This document shows positions 8,145 to 17,107 of a stretch of 64,000 nt of DNA, one piece after another. Both the position numbers and the translations under genes were made by a program. The DNA comes from JASGKO01 sp049840595 (GTDB lineage: Bacteria; Verrucomicrobiota; Verrucomicrobiia; Chthoniobacterales; Chthoniobacteraceae): positions 124,001 to 188,000 of the forward strand of contig JASGKO010000004.1 in assembly GCA_049840595.1 (NCBI GenBank), read 5' to 3'. Below the pieces are notes generated by a model. It was not told the origin of the DNA. It ran no database searches and saw only the letters and a list, made by a program, of their open reading frames with translations. Within the stretch, counting starts at the first letter, position 1; each line of letters opens with the position of its first letter.

Positions 8145-10649
8145 ATGGTTGGTCTCGTCATCGTTTCTCACAGCCGCCCGCTGGCGGTTGCCGTTCAAAA
8201 CCTCGTGCGCGCCATGACTGGCGACGGACTCCCGCTGGCCATCGCGGCCGGGGCGGGAGACGACCGCACCGATCTGGGCACGGATGCCGTGGAGATCATG
8301 CAGGCGATTCAATCGGTGATGAGCGAGGAAGGCGTGCTGGTGCTCATGGATATGGGCAGCGCGATCCTGAGCGCGGAGACCGCGCTGGATTTCCTGGAGG
8401 AAGCGCAGCGCGCCAAAGTGCGCATCTGCTCGGCTCCGCTCGTGGAAGGCGCGGTATCCGCCGGGGTCACGGCGAATCTGGGGCAATCGCTCGACGACGT
8501 GGCGCAGGAGGCGATGCAGGCGTTGCGACTCAAGAGCCAGCACCTCCACGCCGGCAGCCCGCCTGCTCCGGCCGCCGCTCCCGCGCCCAAGGCCGGAGGC
8601 GATTCGATCACCGTTTCGATCCGGAATCCGCACGGTCTCCATGCCCGCCCCGCGGCGCGGTTTATGAAGGAGTGCGGCCACTTCCAGGCGGAGATCGCGG
8701 TGGAAAATCTCACCCGTCATCGCGGCCCGGTTCCGGCCAAAAGCATGGTCGCACTCGCCTCCCTGGAAATTTTGCACGGGCACGAAGTCCGCATTAGCGC
8801 CAAAGGGCCGGATGCCGCCGCGGCCTTGAAGGCTTTGCAAGCGCTGGCCGATGATCAATTCGGCGAGGCCAGTCCGGTCGCGCCCGAACCCGTCCTCAGC
8901 GTCGTGAACAAAGATGGAAAACCGGCCGCCATCCCGGTGGCGACGGGAATTGCCATCGGCCCCGTGCATGTGATGACCAAGGCGGCCTTCGACGTCCCGC
9001 AAAACAAGGTGGAGAACGTCGAGGCGGAGACCGCTCATTTGAAGGCCGCCCTGGCCTCGGCCCGCGTGACCCTGCTCAACGAAGCCCGCCGGATCAAAGA
9101 CCGTGCCGACGTGCCGACCGCCGAAATCTTCGAGGCCCAGGCCCTCGTCCTCGACGACCCCGATCTGCTCAGCCGCGCGTTTGCTTCCATTGCGCAGGAC
9201 AAGCTGAACGCCGCGCTGGCCTGGGACCTGAGCCTGAAGAAACTGGAGGAGCAATATCGCAATTTTACCGATGAGTATCTGCGCCAGCGCGCCGCGGATG
9301 TGGTGGACGCCGGCGGTCGCGTGCTCAGCGAGTTGGGGCTGCAGGCCAAGGGGGAAGTGATTCCCAAAGACTGCGTGCTGGTCGCCGAAGACCTCTTGCC
9401 TGCCGAGGTCACGCAACTTAGCGCGGGCCGGGTCGCGGGCGTGATGCTGCTCGATGGAGGCCGCACGTCGCACAGTTCGATCCTGCTCCGCATGCTGGGA
9501 ATTCCCGCCATCGCGCAGGGGCGCGCTTTCTTTAATGCGGAGCAACCGCCGCGCGTGCTGGCTTTCAACGGGGGCACGGGCGAGCTCTGGGCCGATCCCG
9601 CACCGGAAAAGCTCACCGAGTTGCGCCGCATCCAAAAAGCGCAGTTGGAGGAGCACGCGCGGGAAATCAAGTTTGCCAGCGAACCGGCGGTCACCCTCGA
9701 AGGGCACCGGGTGGAAGTCTTCGCCAACGTCACCACCGAGGAGGAAGCGCGGGCCGCCTTGCAGGCCGGAGCCGAGGGCGTGGGCCTGCTGCGCACCGAA
9801 TTTCTTTTCCTTGAGCGCCCGTCCCCGCCCGACGAAGAGGAGCAATACCGGGCCGTCCGTCCCGTCGTGGAGGCGATGAATGGAAAAACCGTGGTCGTGC
9901 GCACGCTCGATGCCGGTGGGGACAAGGAGCTTGGCTACCTGGGCCTGCCCCGCGAGGCGAATCCCTTTCTCGGCGTGCGCGGGCTGCGCGTCTGCCTGCG
10001 CCAGCCCGGGCTTTTCCATACCCAGCTCCGCGCCTTGCTCCGCGCCGGGAGCAAGCGGGATTTGCAGCTCCTCTTTCCCATGCTCGCCGAGCCTGCGGAG
10101 TTCCGTGCCGCCCGCGAAGCCGTGCAGGCGGCCCACGATGAATTGCGCCGCCAGGGCATCCCGCATGCCTGGCCGGTGAAGCTGGGGGCGATGATCGAGA
10201 TCCCTTCCGCCGCCCTCCTGGCCGAGCCCCTGGCCGAGCTGGCCGATTTCTTCAGCATCGGCACCAACGATCTCACCCAATACACCCTGGCCGCCGATCG
10301 CGGAAATCCGCAGCTCGGCAATTTTCAGGACGCGCTGCACCCCGCCGTGCTCCTGCTGATCCAGCGCCTGGTCGAGGCCGCGCATCGGAAGGGAAAGTCG
10401 GTCGCCGTTTGTGGGGAAGCCGCCGCCGATCCCCACACCGCCCTCGTCCTGGCCGGGCTCGGCGTGGATGAACTGAGCATGTCGCCGGGAGCGATTCCCA
10501 AGATCAAGGCCGCGCTGCGCCGCGTGAACTATGCGGACCTGCAACAACTCGCGCACCAAGTGCTCAAGCTCCAGGGCGCGGGCGACGTCCGGGGCGTGGT
10601 CGCCGGGTATTTCGACCACTACGTGGCCGCTCAGACCTCGGCCGCGTAA
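8145..10649 (+). CDS. dhaM: Multiphosphoryl transfer protein: EIIA(DhaM)-HPr-enzyme I fusion
   Basis: This protein of 834 residues carries the whole phosphate relay from PEP to the DHA kinase. Residues 1-130 are a mannose-type EIIA/DhaM domain with its phosphohistidine at His9 (VSHSRP). After an Ala/Pro linker, residues 153-240 are HPr with NPHGLHARPAA (His166). From about 260 on it is enzyme I, with the active His443 in GGRTSHSS and the PEP-binding barrel (GLLRTEFLF, GTNDLTQYTLAADRGN). Enzyme I appears complete, whereas the E. coli DhaM is known to carry only a partial one. Its 3' end overlaps the convergent araC-type gene by 19 bases. Confidence 0.93.
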   Translation: MVGLVIVSHSRPLAVAVQNLVRAMTGDGLPLAIAAGAGDDRTDLGTDAVEIMQAIQSVMSEEGVLVLMDMGSAILSAETALDFLEEAQRAKVRICSAPLVEGAVSAGVTANLGQSLDDVAQEAMQALRLKSQHLHAGSPPAPAAAPAPKAGGDSITVSIRNPHGLHARPAARFMKECGHFQAEIAVENLTRHRGPVPAKSMVALASLEILHGHEVRISAKGPDAAAALKALQALADDQFGEASPVAPEPVLSVVNKDGKPAAIPVATGIAIGPVHVMTKAAFDVPQNKVENVEAETAHLKAALASARVTLLNEARRIKDRADVPTAEIFEAQALVLDDPDLLSRAFASIAQDKLNAALAWDLSLKKLEEQYRNFTDEYLRQRAADVVDAGGRVLSELGLQAKGEVIPKDCVLVAEDLLPAEVTQLSAGRVAGVMLLDGGRTSHSSILLRMLGIPAIAQGRAFFNAEQPPRVLAFNGGTGELWADPAPEKLTELRRIQKAQLEEHAREIKFASEPAVTLEGHRVEVFANVTTEEEARAALQAGAEGVGLLRTEFLFLERPSPPDEEEQYRAVRPVVEAMNGKTVVVRTLDAGGDKELGYLGLPREANPFLGVRGLRVCLRQPGLFHTQLRALLRAGSKRDLQLLFPMLAEPAEFRAAREAVQAAHDELRRQGIPHAWPVKLGAMIEIPSAALLAEPLAELADFFSIGTNDLTQYTLAADRGNPQLGNFQDALHPAVLLLIQRLVEAAHRKGKSVAVCGEAAADPHTALVLAGLGVDELSMSPGAIPKIKAALRRVNYADLQQLAHQVLKLQGAGDVRGVVAGYFDHYVAAQTSAA

Positions 10650-11578
10650 ATGGCCTGGGGCCGCCCGTCGAGCTCCACCACCGTGCGCTCCACCGATTTG
10701 CGAAAATCGAGCGGCGTTTTGAAGGCGATCTGCTTGAACACCCGGCTGAAGTAACCGGGGTTTTCAAATCCCACCGCGAACGCAATTTCCGAAACCGTCA
10801 TCGGTGTGTTGCGCAGCATCTCCATTGAGGCCTTGATCCGCTCGTTGTTGATGTAGGTGGTCAACCGCTTGCCCGTCTCACGGTGGAAGAGATTGGAGAG
10901 ATAATCCGGCGAGCAATGGAGCAGGCTCGCCAGCCATTTCACGCTCAGGTTGGCATCGCCGAGATGTTCCTGCACCTGCCGCTTCACCTGCGAAATCTTG
11001 AGCCGCTCCACCGGCGGGGCATGGGCCAGGCGGCGCACCGTCAGTTCCAGCGTGCTGAGCCAGGCCATCAGAAATCCCTTCAATCCCAGCGTATGCCCGG
11101 CGGGCGTGCCGTGGAAAAGCTCGGCCGCTTCTTCGAGGTATTGCACGAGCTGTTGATATTTCGGCGTATCGAAATATTCGGTCCGCTGCTCCAGCGAGGA
11201 TTTGGTCACCGCGAGCTGGTGCTGCACGCACACCGTCTGGTTGTAAATGCTGATCACGAGATTCTCGAACGGCACCCGCTTTTCCGGAAGGACCTCTTCG
11301 CGATGGGGGATGCCCGCCGGGATGATCGCCATCTCCCCCGGCTCCAGCGTGAACTGCTCGTGGATGAACTCGAAGCGGCTCCGCGCCTTGAGTGCGATCA
11401 CCAGTTCCGGAGTAAAATGAAAGTGCAGCCCCGGATGCTCCATCACGTGATCGCGAAGCTGCGGTACGTGCAGGGTGAATTGGGAGCCATTTACTTTCCG
11501 GAGTTGCTCCAGAAAGATCTCCGCGCACCAGGACGATGGATCGTCGGGCCGCTCGGAACTGGTCGGAAGATGGTTCAC
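10631..11578 (-). CDS. AraC-family transcriptional regulator
   Basis: This regulator of 315 residues has an N-terminal cupin-like sensing domain (about 40-130, with HFHF and the PAGIPHREE segment) and a C-terminal double helix-turn-helix (about 205-300, with LSVKWLASLLHCSPDYLSNLF and VGFENPGYFSRVFKQ). It is convergent with dhaM and lies at the end of the glycerol/DHA cluster, so control of that cluster is a reasonable guess. The direct repeats at 1084-1116 are candidate binding sites. The ligand is unknown; a sugar or polyol is typical for this architecture. Confidence 0.88.
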   Translation of the reverse strand: MNHLPTSSERPDDPSSWCAEIFLEQLRKVNGSQFTLHVPQLRDHVMEHPGLHFHFTPELVIALKARSRFEFIHEQFTLEPGEMAIIPAGIPHREEVLPEKRVPFENLVISIYNQTVCVQHQLAVTKSSLEQRTEYFDTPKYQQLVQYLEEAAELFHGTPAGHTLGLKGFLMAWLSTLELTVRRLAHAPPVERLKISQVKRQVQEHLGDANLSVKWLASLLHCSPDYLSNLFHRETGKRLTTYINNERIKASMEMLRNTPMTVSEIAFAVGFENPGYFSRVFKQIAFKTPLDFRKSVERTVVELDGRPQAIYAAEV

Positions 11579-11628
11579 GCCGCCGAAAACAAAGTCCGAA
11601 ATCGGACCCGCGCAACTGCATTTACGAT

Positions 11629-13401
11629 CTATTTACTTTGCGCGAGCTTGGCGGCGGCGAGGTATTTGGGATCGGTGAGCGTCTTCAGGAAGGCCACCAG
11701 CGCGCGTTTATCCGCCGCGCTGAGTTGCAGGCCGGTGGTGGGATGCTTGGCGAGATTGGGATCGAGCGTGGCGCTGCGATGGAGGCCGCTGTTGTAGTGC
11801 TCGACGACTTCCTCCAGCGTCTTGAACCGCCCGTCGTGCATGTAGGGCGCGGTCAGCTCCACATTGCGCAGGGAGGGCGTGGAAAACTTTCCTGCGTCCG
11901 AGCGCTCCTGCGTAATGGCACCGCGGCCCAGATCGGCGAGCGGCACGTCGTCGAGGCCGTTGTTGTGAAATTGATGGTCGGTGAAGAGCGGGCCGCCATG
12001 GCAGTGAAAACAATCCGCGCCGTACTGGCGCGTGCGCGGATCGTATTCGGTCATGAACAGTTGGAGCCCGCGCTTTTCCTCGTCGGTGAATTGCGCCTGC
12101 CCGCGCATCGCCCGGTCGAATTTGGAATCGGAGGAGGTGAGCGTGAGCACGTACTGCTCCAGCGCCAGCGAGATGCGCCCGACGCTGACCTCGGGCGTGC
12201 CATAGGCCGCCGTCATCAGGGCGGCGTATTCCGGCTTGGCGGCGACGTTTTTCACCATCTGCCCGAGCGTGGTATCCATTTCCCGATGGTCCTGGACCGG
12301 CATCAGGGTCTGGATGCGGAGCGAGGGTGCGCGTCCGTCCCAGAAGAATTCGCTCTTCCACGCCAGATTGAAGAGCGGCATCGCATTGCGGCGGCCCACG
12401 CGATTCTCCACCCCGTGGCTGAACGGGCGCGGCTCGGCAAAGGCGTAATCCTCCTGATGACAGGTGGCGCAGGAAACCGTGTGCGTGCGGGAGAGCGCAT
12501 CGTCGTGGAAAAGTTTGTCCCCCAGCGAGACGCGCTCGACGATGAGCGGGTTGTCGCGCGGCAGATCGGGAATGGGAAAGCTGGCACTCATCTTGAACGC
12601 GTACGGAGTATAGGTCGCGGGCAGGTAGAGCGGCTTGAGCGGGCTCGGCTGGCTGATCTGCGGGAGCAGCGAGGTGACGGAGAGCAGACGAAAGGCGGTC
12701 GGGAGATTGCCCGCGAGGGTCGAAGCCACTGGATCGCCGGCGCGGGAATGGGTGGAGACGCCATCGCGGGTGAACGAAAGCGGATGCGGCGCATTCAGCA
12801 ACGCTGCAAGATCGAAGCCGACCGTCACGGCTGCGTCGTGGGTGAGATCGAGCGGTGCCGCGAGATTGATGCGCGTGCGGTTCGCCTCATGGGCGAGGTG
12901 ATACACATAGCCGCCGGGCTGCGCGTTGCCCTGGCGAAACAGGCCCTCCAGCGCGAGAAAGATGTAATTACCCTGCCAGCTCCAGTGCAGGCCGTTGAGC
13001 TCGGGATTGAGCGGATCGCCCGGCGCGAGTTTGCCGGGATCGGTGGCGTTCGCTTTCGCATCCAGCCCCACGTCGAAGCGCAGGGTGAGATAATTTCCCG
13101 GGGGCACCTTTTGCAAGAGGGCCGCGGTGCGATGCTGGTCCTCACTCATCCACGCCACCTGGCCCGGCAGTTCCAGCCAGGTGCCGTCGCTCTTCTGCAA
13201 GGCAAAGCCGCTGAGCAGATAACTCAGGCGGGTGACGGAAAGCGTTTCCTGCGCCGAATTTTGGTAGCGCAGGGAATCCAACCGCAGCGGTTCCCCGGCA
13301 AAGGTGTGCTGCATTTGCAATTGCAGCGTGACCCCATTCGCCACCTGGCTTGTGATCACGACCAGCCAGAGCAGCCACCACCGGTTGCGCGACCAATTCA
13401 T
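11629..13401 (-). CDS. Exported fusion of an MbnP-like domain and a di-haem MauG/MbnH-like enzyme
   Basis: The start at 13401 gives a signal peptide (residues 1-23) and overlaps the upstream stop as ATGA. Residues 25-200 resemble the MbnP-like family: HTFAGEPLRLDSLRYQN, then RLSYLLSGFAL, then GLHWSWQGNYIFLALEG. This domain has no cysteines, unlike the four-Cys MbnP type. Residues 270-590 form a di-haem cytochrome-c-peroxidase/MauG domain with CATCH at 311-315 and CFHCH at 464-468. In the known MbnP/MbnH pair the di-haem enzyme oxidises a tryptophan of MbnP to kynurenine and the product binds copper. Here both partners are one chain. The tryptophans of the WSW motif (140, 142) are the obvious candidate substrates, by inference. 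Confidence 0.85.
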   Translation of the reverse strand: MNWSRNRWWLLWLVVITSQVANGVTLQLQMQHTFAGEPLRLDSLRYQNSAQETLSVTRLSYLLSGFALQKSDGTWLELPGQVAWMSEDQHRTAALLQKVPPGNYLTLRFDVGLDAKANATDPGKLAPGDPLNPELNGLHWSWQGNYIFLALEGLFRQGNAQPGGYVYHLAHEANRTRINLAAPLDLTHDAAVTVGFDLAALLNAPHPLSFTRDGVSTHSRAGDPVASTLAGNLPTAFRLLSVTSLLPQISQPSPLKPLYLPATYTPYAFKMSASFPIPDLPRDNPLIVERVSLGDKLFHDDALSRTHTVSCATCHQEDYAFAEPRPFSHGVENRVGRRNAMPLFNLAWKSEFFWDGRAPSLRIQTLMPVQDHREMDTTLGQMVKNVAAKPEYAALMTAAYGTPEVSVGRISLALEQYVLTLTSSDSKFDRAMRGQAQFTDEEKRGLQLFMTEYDPRTRQYGADCFHCHGGPLFTDHQFHNNGLDDVPLADLGRGAITQERSDAGKFSTPSLRNVELTAPYMHDGRFKTLEEVVEHYNSGLHRSATLDPNLAKHPTTGLQLSAADKRALVAFLKTLTDPKYLAAAKLAQSK

Positions 13402-14243
13402 GCGCGCCCTCCTTTCCAGATTCCGCGCCGACGAATCAGGACGCAGAACGCGCTCGTGAAAACCAGCAGGCTGCCACTCTGCGGCTCGGGAACCACGTAG
13501 AGCATCCCGGTCGTTTCGTTGAGCTTCCACGTCAGCCCGCCGCTGGTTCCGCTCCAGATCCCGTTGCTGTCGGTGAGCCCGCCGCTGTAGAGCCCGGCGA
13601 GGGTAACGCTGTCGAACGAACCGCTGAGCGTGCCCGCGCTGAAAAGCTGCATCGTCGTTCCGGCGGTCAAGGAACCGCTCAGGTTCAGCACCAGGTCTGT
13701 GCTGTTGAGCAGCAGGGTGCCCGCGCCCAGCAGGCTGCCGTGGCTCGACGCGCTGCTGATATTCACCACCGTATTGCTGGTGCTGCCGAGGGTGATGAGG
13801 GCTGTGGAAGCCGCCGTCACGGAATTGCTGAGCGAGAGGCCGCCATTGAAATTCAAATCGCTGGCAAAGCCGCTGATCGTGGTGCCGGTGAGATTCACGA
13901 ACAGCGAGAAATTCACCGCATGACTGGAGGAACCGGTGAGACCGCTGGTGATCGTGAGTTGCTCGATTCCCGCATCGGTGATCTCCAGATCGCCGGTGAG
14001 TCCCGAGGCGAAGGTGAGCGTGGCGACGATATTCGTCAAAGTGCCCGTATCGACCCCGATGACGCTATCCGTGGGCTGGGTGGAAATGATCGCGGTATCG
14101 CTGCTGCCGGGAATGCCGCTGCTCCAGTTCTTGCTGTCCGACCACGAGGAATCCGCGCCGGTATTGGTCCAGTTGCTGGTGCCCGCCAGGGCGGAGAGAC
14201 CTGTGGCCAGGATCACGAAAGCGGAGTGCACGAAGGTTTTCAT
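13398..14243 (-). CDS. PEP-CTERM sorted secreted protein with autotransporter-like repeats
   Basis: This protein of 281 residues has an N-terminal signal peptide (cleavage near SALAG) and a Ser/Thr/Gly-rich beta-repeat body (WTNTGADSSWSDSKNWSSG at the start, typical of autotransporter-associated repeat proteins). The C-terminal sorting tail reads VPEPQSGSLLVF, hydrophobic helix, RRR. PEP-CTERM tails are recognised by exosortase, and the protein ends up at the cell surface. It lies within a tight operon, 10 bases after the TIGR02597-like gene and overlapping the start of the MbnP-MbnH fusion. Its role there is unknown. Confidence 0.85.
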   Translation of the reverse strand: MKTFVHSAFVILATGLSALAGTSNWTNTGADSSWSDSKNWSSGIPGSSDTAIISTQPTDSVIGVDTGTLTNIVATLTFASGLTGDLEITDAGIEQLTITSGLTGSSSHAVNFSLFVNLTGTTISGFASDLNFNGGLSLSNSVTAASTALITLGSTSNTVVNISSASSHGSLLGAGTLLLNSTDLVLNLSGSLTAGTTMQLFSAGTLSGSFDSVTLAGLYSGGLTDSNGIWSGTSGGLTWKLNETTGMLYVVPEPQSGSLLVFTSAFCVLIRRRGIWKGGRA

Positions 14244-14253
14244 AAGTGGAAAA

Positions 14254-15279
14254 TCAGGGCGTGTACGGAAGGCTCACAGTCAGGAAGGAAGCGCTGCCGG
14301 TGACCTTGGTGCGTTTGGTGAAGACGATGGCGCTTCCCGCCGGGATCACCGTGGAATCCTGCGCGCCGGTGCCGCCCACCAGCTGCCAGCTCCCGGTGCT
14401 GAGCTGGTAGTAGGTGTTCCAGAGGGAGGTGGTGCCGTTGTAGATCGAGACGGTATCGGAGTTGAAAGCGGTCGTGCCCTGCTTCCAATTGCTGCCGAGG
14501 CTGAGCTGGGAAAGGGTGATATCGGCGGGCAGGCCGTTGCTGTAATAGCGCGGCGTGCTGCCCCCGGGCGTTTTCACCAACGGCGTCACGGTCGGGATGA
14601 CTCCCAGCACGATGAACTGCGCCGCGACATGCCCGGCTGCGCGGGAGATGGCGATCGTCGCATTGGGCGGCAGTGGGAGATTGGTCGCGTTGGTCCCGTC
14701 GAACTTCTGCCAGGAGCCGGCGCTGGTGTTGAAGGTGTATTGCTCAAATTGGGTGGTCTGCCAGTTCCACAAAAACACGGTGTCCGGCGTGCCGGTGACG
14801 GTGAGGGGAATCGTGGCGATGCTGCTGCCGAAAAACGTGCTGAACGTGTAGCCCGGAAAAATCTCGAAGGTATCGCTGGTGGAAAGCGCGAAGCCGCTGG
14901 TGGTGAGGCTGGTCGTCTGCGTCGAGTCGTCGGTCGTATCGACGGTGAGCTGCGTGGTGGTATTGGCCGTGATGCGAAGAATGCGGCCGATTTCCACGCC
15001 GCTCTTCACGATCACGTAATAGGGCGTCGTGCTGGCAAAAGCGCCTGCCGTCCAGCTCGCGATATCCACCGTGATCGTGCTGCTGTCCACGGCGGTCGGG
15101 CTGCCGCTGAAGACGGCGGCGGATTTCAGCGGCACGCTGAGGCAGCTCATCGTCGCCGTGGTGGTCGCGGGGAAGGTATAGCTCATGAAGCCCACCGTGG
15201 TGGTGGGATTGGTGGCCCGGGCCGGATGCGCGACGGCAAACGCGGCGACCAGAGCGAGGGGAAGGAGGCGAAGTTTCAT
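14254..15279 (-). CDS. TIGR02597-like exported protein
   Basis: This is a secreted protein of 341 residues. The start at 15279 gives a clean signal peptide (MKLRLLPLALVAAFAVAH, cleavage after ARA), and an upstream in-frame ATG would spoil it. The body opens with NPTTTVGFMSYTFPATTT and contains ASWTAGAF, PYYVIVKSG and GRILRITANT. This matches my recollection of TIGR02597, a paralogous family found mainly in Verrucomicrobia and without a known function. It starts 8 bases after the YHYH gene. No sorting tail or catalytic motif is seen. Confidence 0.75.
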   Translation of the reverse strand: MKLRLLPLALVAAFAVAHPARATNPTTTVGFMSYTFPATTTATMSCLSVPLKSAAVFSGSPTAVDSSTITVDIASWTAGAFASTTPYYVIVKSGVEIGRILRITANTTTQLTVDTTDDSTQTTSLTTSGFALSTSDTFEIFPGYTFSTFFGSSIATIPLTVTGTPDTVFLWNWQTTQFEQYTFNTSAGSWQKFDGTNATNLPLPPNATIAISRAAGHVAAQFIVLGVIPTVTPLVKTPGGSTPRYYSNGLPADITLSQLSLGSNWKQGTTAFNSDTVSIYNGTTSLWNTYYQLSTGSWQLVGGTGAQDSTVIPAGSAIVFTKRTKVTGSASFLTVSLPYTP

Positions 15280-15287
15280 GGCGCGGC

Positions 15288-17099
15288 TCAGTTGACGGTA
15301 AAACCATTGGTGAACGACCACGTGTGTGAGTTAAACACGACGTTCAGCGTGTAGGTCCCGGTCGTGGCCGTACTCGGCACGCTGAAGACGCCGTAGATCG
15401 TGCCGGTGCTGCTGTCCCGCGTGGCGGAGCTGGCCGTGATCGTGGTCGCCCCGCTTTTGGTCAGGGTGATGCTGGTGGGGGGATTGGCGGCCGAGGGCGG
15501 GGCCGGGACATACGAGCTGTTCATCGTGATGGCCATGGCGATTTTCGTTCCCGCGCTGGCGCTGTTGGGGGAGAGCGAGGCCACTCCCTGCGTGGTGCTG
15601 GTGCTCGTGCCGGAGGAGGACGTGGCATCCGTGGTGGTGAGGTCGTGGCTGGCCAGGGCCGTCCGGGTAACTTTATAGTAGCGCTTGGTCGCGGTGGAGG
15701 CGCCACCGCTTTCCACGTAGCTGGTGCTCACGTCGTTGCTGGTGGCTGCTTGCGAACTGGTGAGGGTGGACCAGCTTCCGCTGGTGAGATTGCTGGTCGC
15801 CTGCACCTGATAAGTGCCGCCCTCCGTGCTGCTCCAGGTGATCGTGACGTCGCCCGAGGTCGTGTTGAGATTTGAGACGCTGGCCACTTCCTGTGCGTTT
15901 TCGCCGCCGGCGAAATAGCTTTTCACGGTCTCGGGGATCACTGTTTTGGTGCCGCCGGTGACATTGCCATAGAAGGCGCGGCCAATGTTGTTGGGGAAAA
16001 CCGGGGTGCCGCTGGTGTCGATGCTCACGAAGTAAGCGTAGGTGCCATTGGGGAATTCCGGCGTCACACAGTAGCGTCCATTATAGACATCGAGATCGAA
16101 GTCCGTGCCCTGCACCTTGCCCAGATCGCCGAGATACAGGTAGTCCTCCATATAGCGTCCCAGCGGATAGGTGGTGGAGACATTTGGCCCGCTCTGGCTG
16201 GCGCTCACACTGTAAAGCCGCTGTGCCCAGGCCGGGATGGTCGTGCGTCCGGTGCTGGTGAGATTGTCGGAGCCATTGGTGCCATCGCGTAATTGGTAGC
16301 CGCTGATCATCCGGCGGACGCTGCTGGTTGCATCCAGTGCGCTGCTGTAGCCATAGGGGCCGTAAACCGGGTAACCATCGGCTACCCAACCAAGGATGGG
16401 CGAGTGTTTCGTCGCCGTGGTGGTGGACTCGGTGTAGGCCTTGGTCGAGGAATTGAAATCCACGTGATCGCCCAACTGGTAGCGCAACGCGATCGGATCG
16501 GCGTGGTAGTGGTAGGTCCCGCTCTGGTCCTGATGCGCGTAGCCGGGATCGAAGGTGACGCCCTCATTTTTATACGCTTCCCGATTCCAGTAGCCGGTGC
16601 CGCTGCTGCTTTCTGTGCTGCCGGTCCACACATAGCCGTCGCGGGAGTCATACATCGCCACGCCGTCCACAAAGTAGCCGATCGCGCCTAGCGTAGTGAG
16701 CGTCTTCGTCGAGGGGGCAGTCGTCAGCGTCGAGGTGCGGGGAATGCGAAAGAGCACGTCCTCATTGATCGGGTAGTTGGGAAACGAGCTGGTGTGCGCC
16801 GAATTCAAATACCACGGCCCCATGATGTGCGAGGCCATCCCGGTGGTTCGAAGATAAATCCACGAGGTGGAATAGTAAATATCCTGCACTCCGGCGTAGG
16901 CAGGGAGGCTCTGGTTCTGTGTGCCATTGGTCCAGGTGGTCACGCTGGTGCCCGACGTTTTGTTCGTGTCGGTGGTATAAATACGGGCGTATTTGGTGGA
17001 ATACGTTTCCAGCCAGGAGGAAAGCTGGGGATCGGCCTTGGCCGGAGAGCCAGAGTCTGCCAGCAGGCCGATGAGCAAAATGGGGAGAGCGGCTTTCAT
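15288..17099 (-). CDS. YHYH-domain exported protein
   Basis: This protein of 603 residues has a signal peptide (about 1-22). The YHYH domain fills about 50-380 and includes the name-giving YHYH at residues 196-199 followed by ADPIALR, and further on GWVADGYPVYGPYGY. The C-terminal part (about 400-603) looks like Ig-like beta-sandwiches: a VTWSST-type fibronectin segment, then an IPT-like segment ending at FTVN. The clustered His/Tyr suggest metal binding, but the family's function is not established. It is the first exported protein of the operon, 8 bases after the lone receiver gene. Confidence 0.82.
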   Translation of the reverse strand: MKAALPILLIGLLADSGSPAKADPQLSSWLETYSTKYARIYTTDTNKTSGTSVTTWTNGTQNQSLPAYAGVQDIYYSTSWIYLRTTGMASHIMGPWYLNSAHTSSFPNYPINEDVLFRIPRTSTLTTAPSTKTLTTLGAIGYFVDGVAMYDSRDGYVWTGSTESSSGTGYWNREAYKNEGVTFDPGYAHQDQSGTYHYHADPIALRYQLGDHVDFNSSTKAYTESTTTATKHSPILGWVADGYPVYGPYGYSSALDATSSVRRMISGYQLRDGTNGSDNLTSTGRTTIPAWAQRLYSVSASQSGPNVSTTYPLGRYMEDYLYLGDLGKVQGTDFDLDVYNGRYCVTPEFPNGTYAYFVSIDTSGTPVFPNNIGRAFYGNVTGGTKTVIPETVKSYFAGGENAQEVASVSNLNTTSGDVTITWSSTEGGTYQVQATSNLTSGSWSTLTSSQAATSNDVSTSYVESGGASTATKRYYKVTRTALASHDLTTTDATSSSGTSTSTTQGVASLSPNSASAGTKIAMAITMNSSYVPAPPSAANPPTSITLTKSGATTITASSATRDSSTGTIYGVFSVPSTATTGTYTLNVVFNSHTWSFTNGFTVN

Positions 17100-17107
17100 G
17101 GAAAAGC

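Noticed and set aside
7473..10619. A 1048-residue open frame on the minus strand
   Set aside because: It runs opposite to dhaL and dhaM, which have clear motifs. Such long antisense frames are common in GC-rich genes with strong third-position bias.
11536..13500. A 654-residue open frame on the plus strand
   Set aside because: It is antisense to the MbnP-MbnH fusion, which has a signal peptide and two haem motifs. The plus-strand frame has none.
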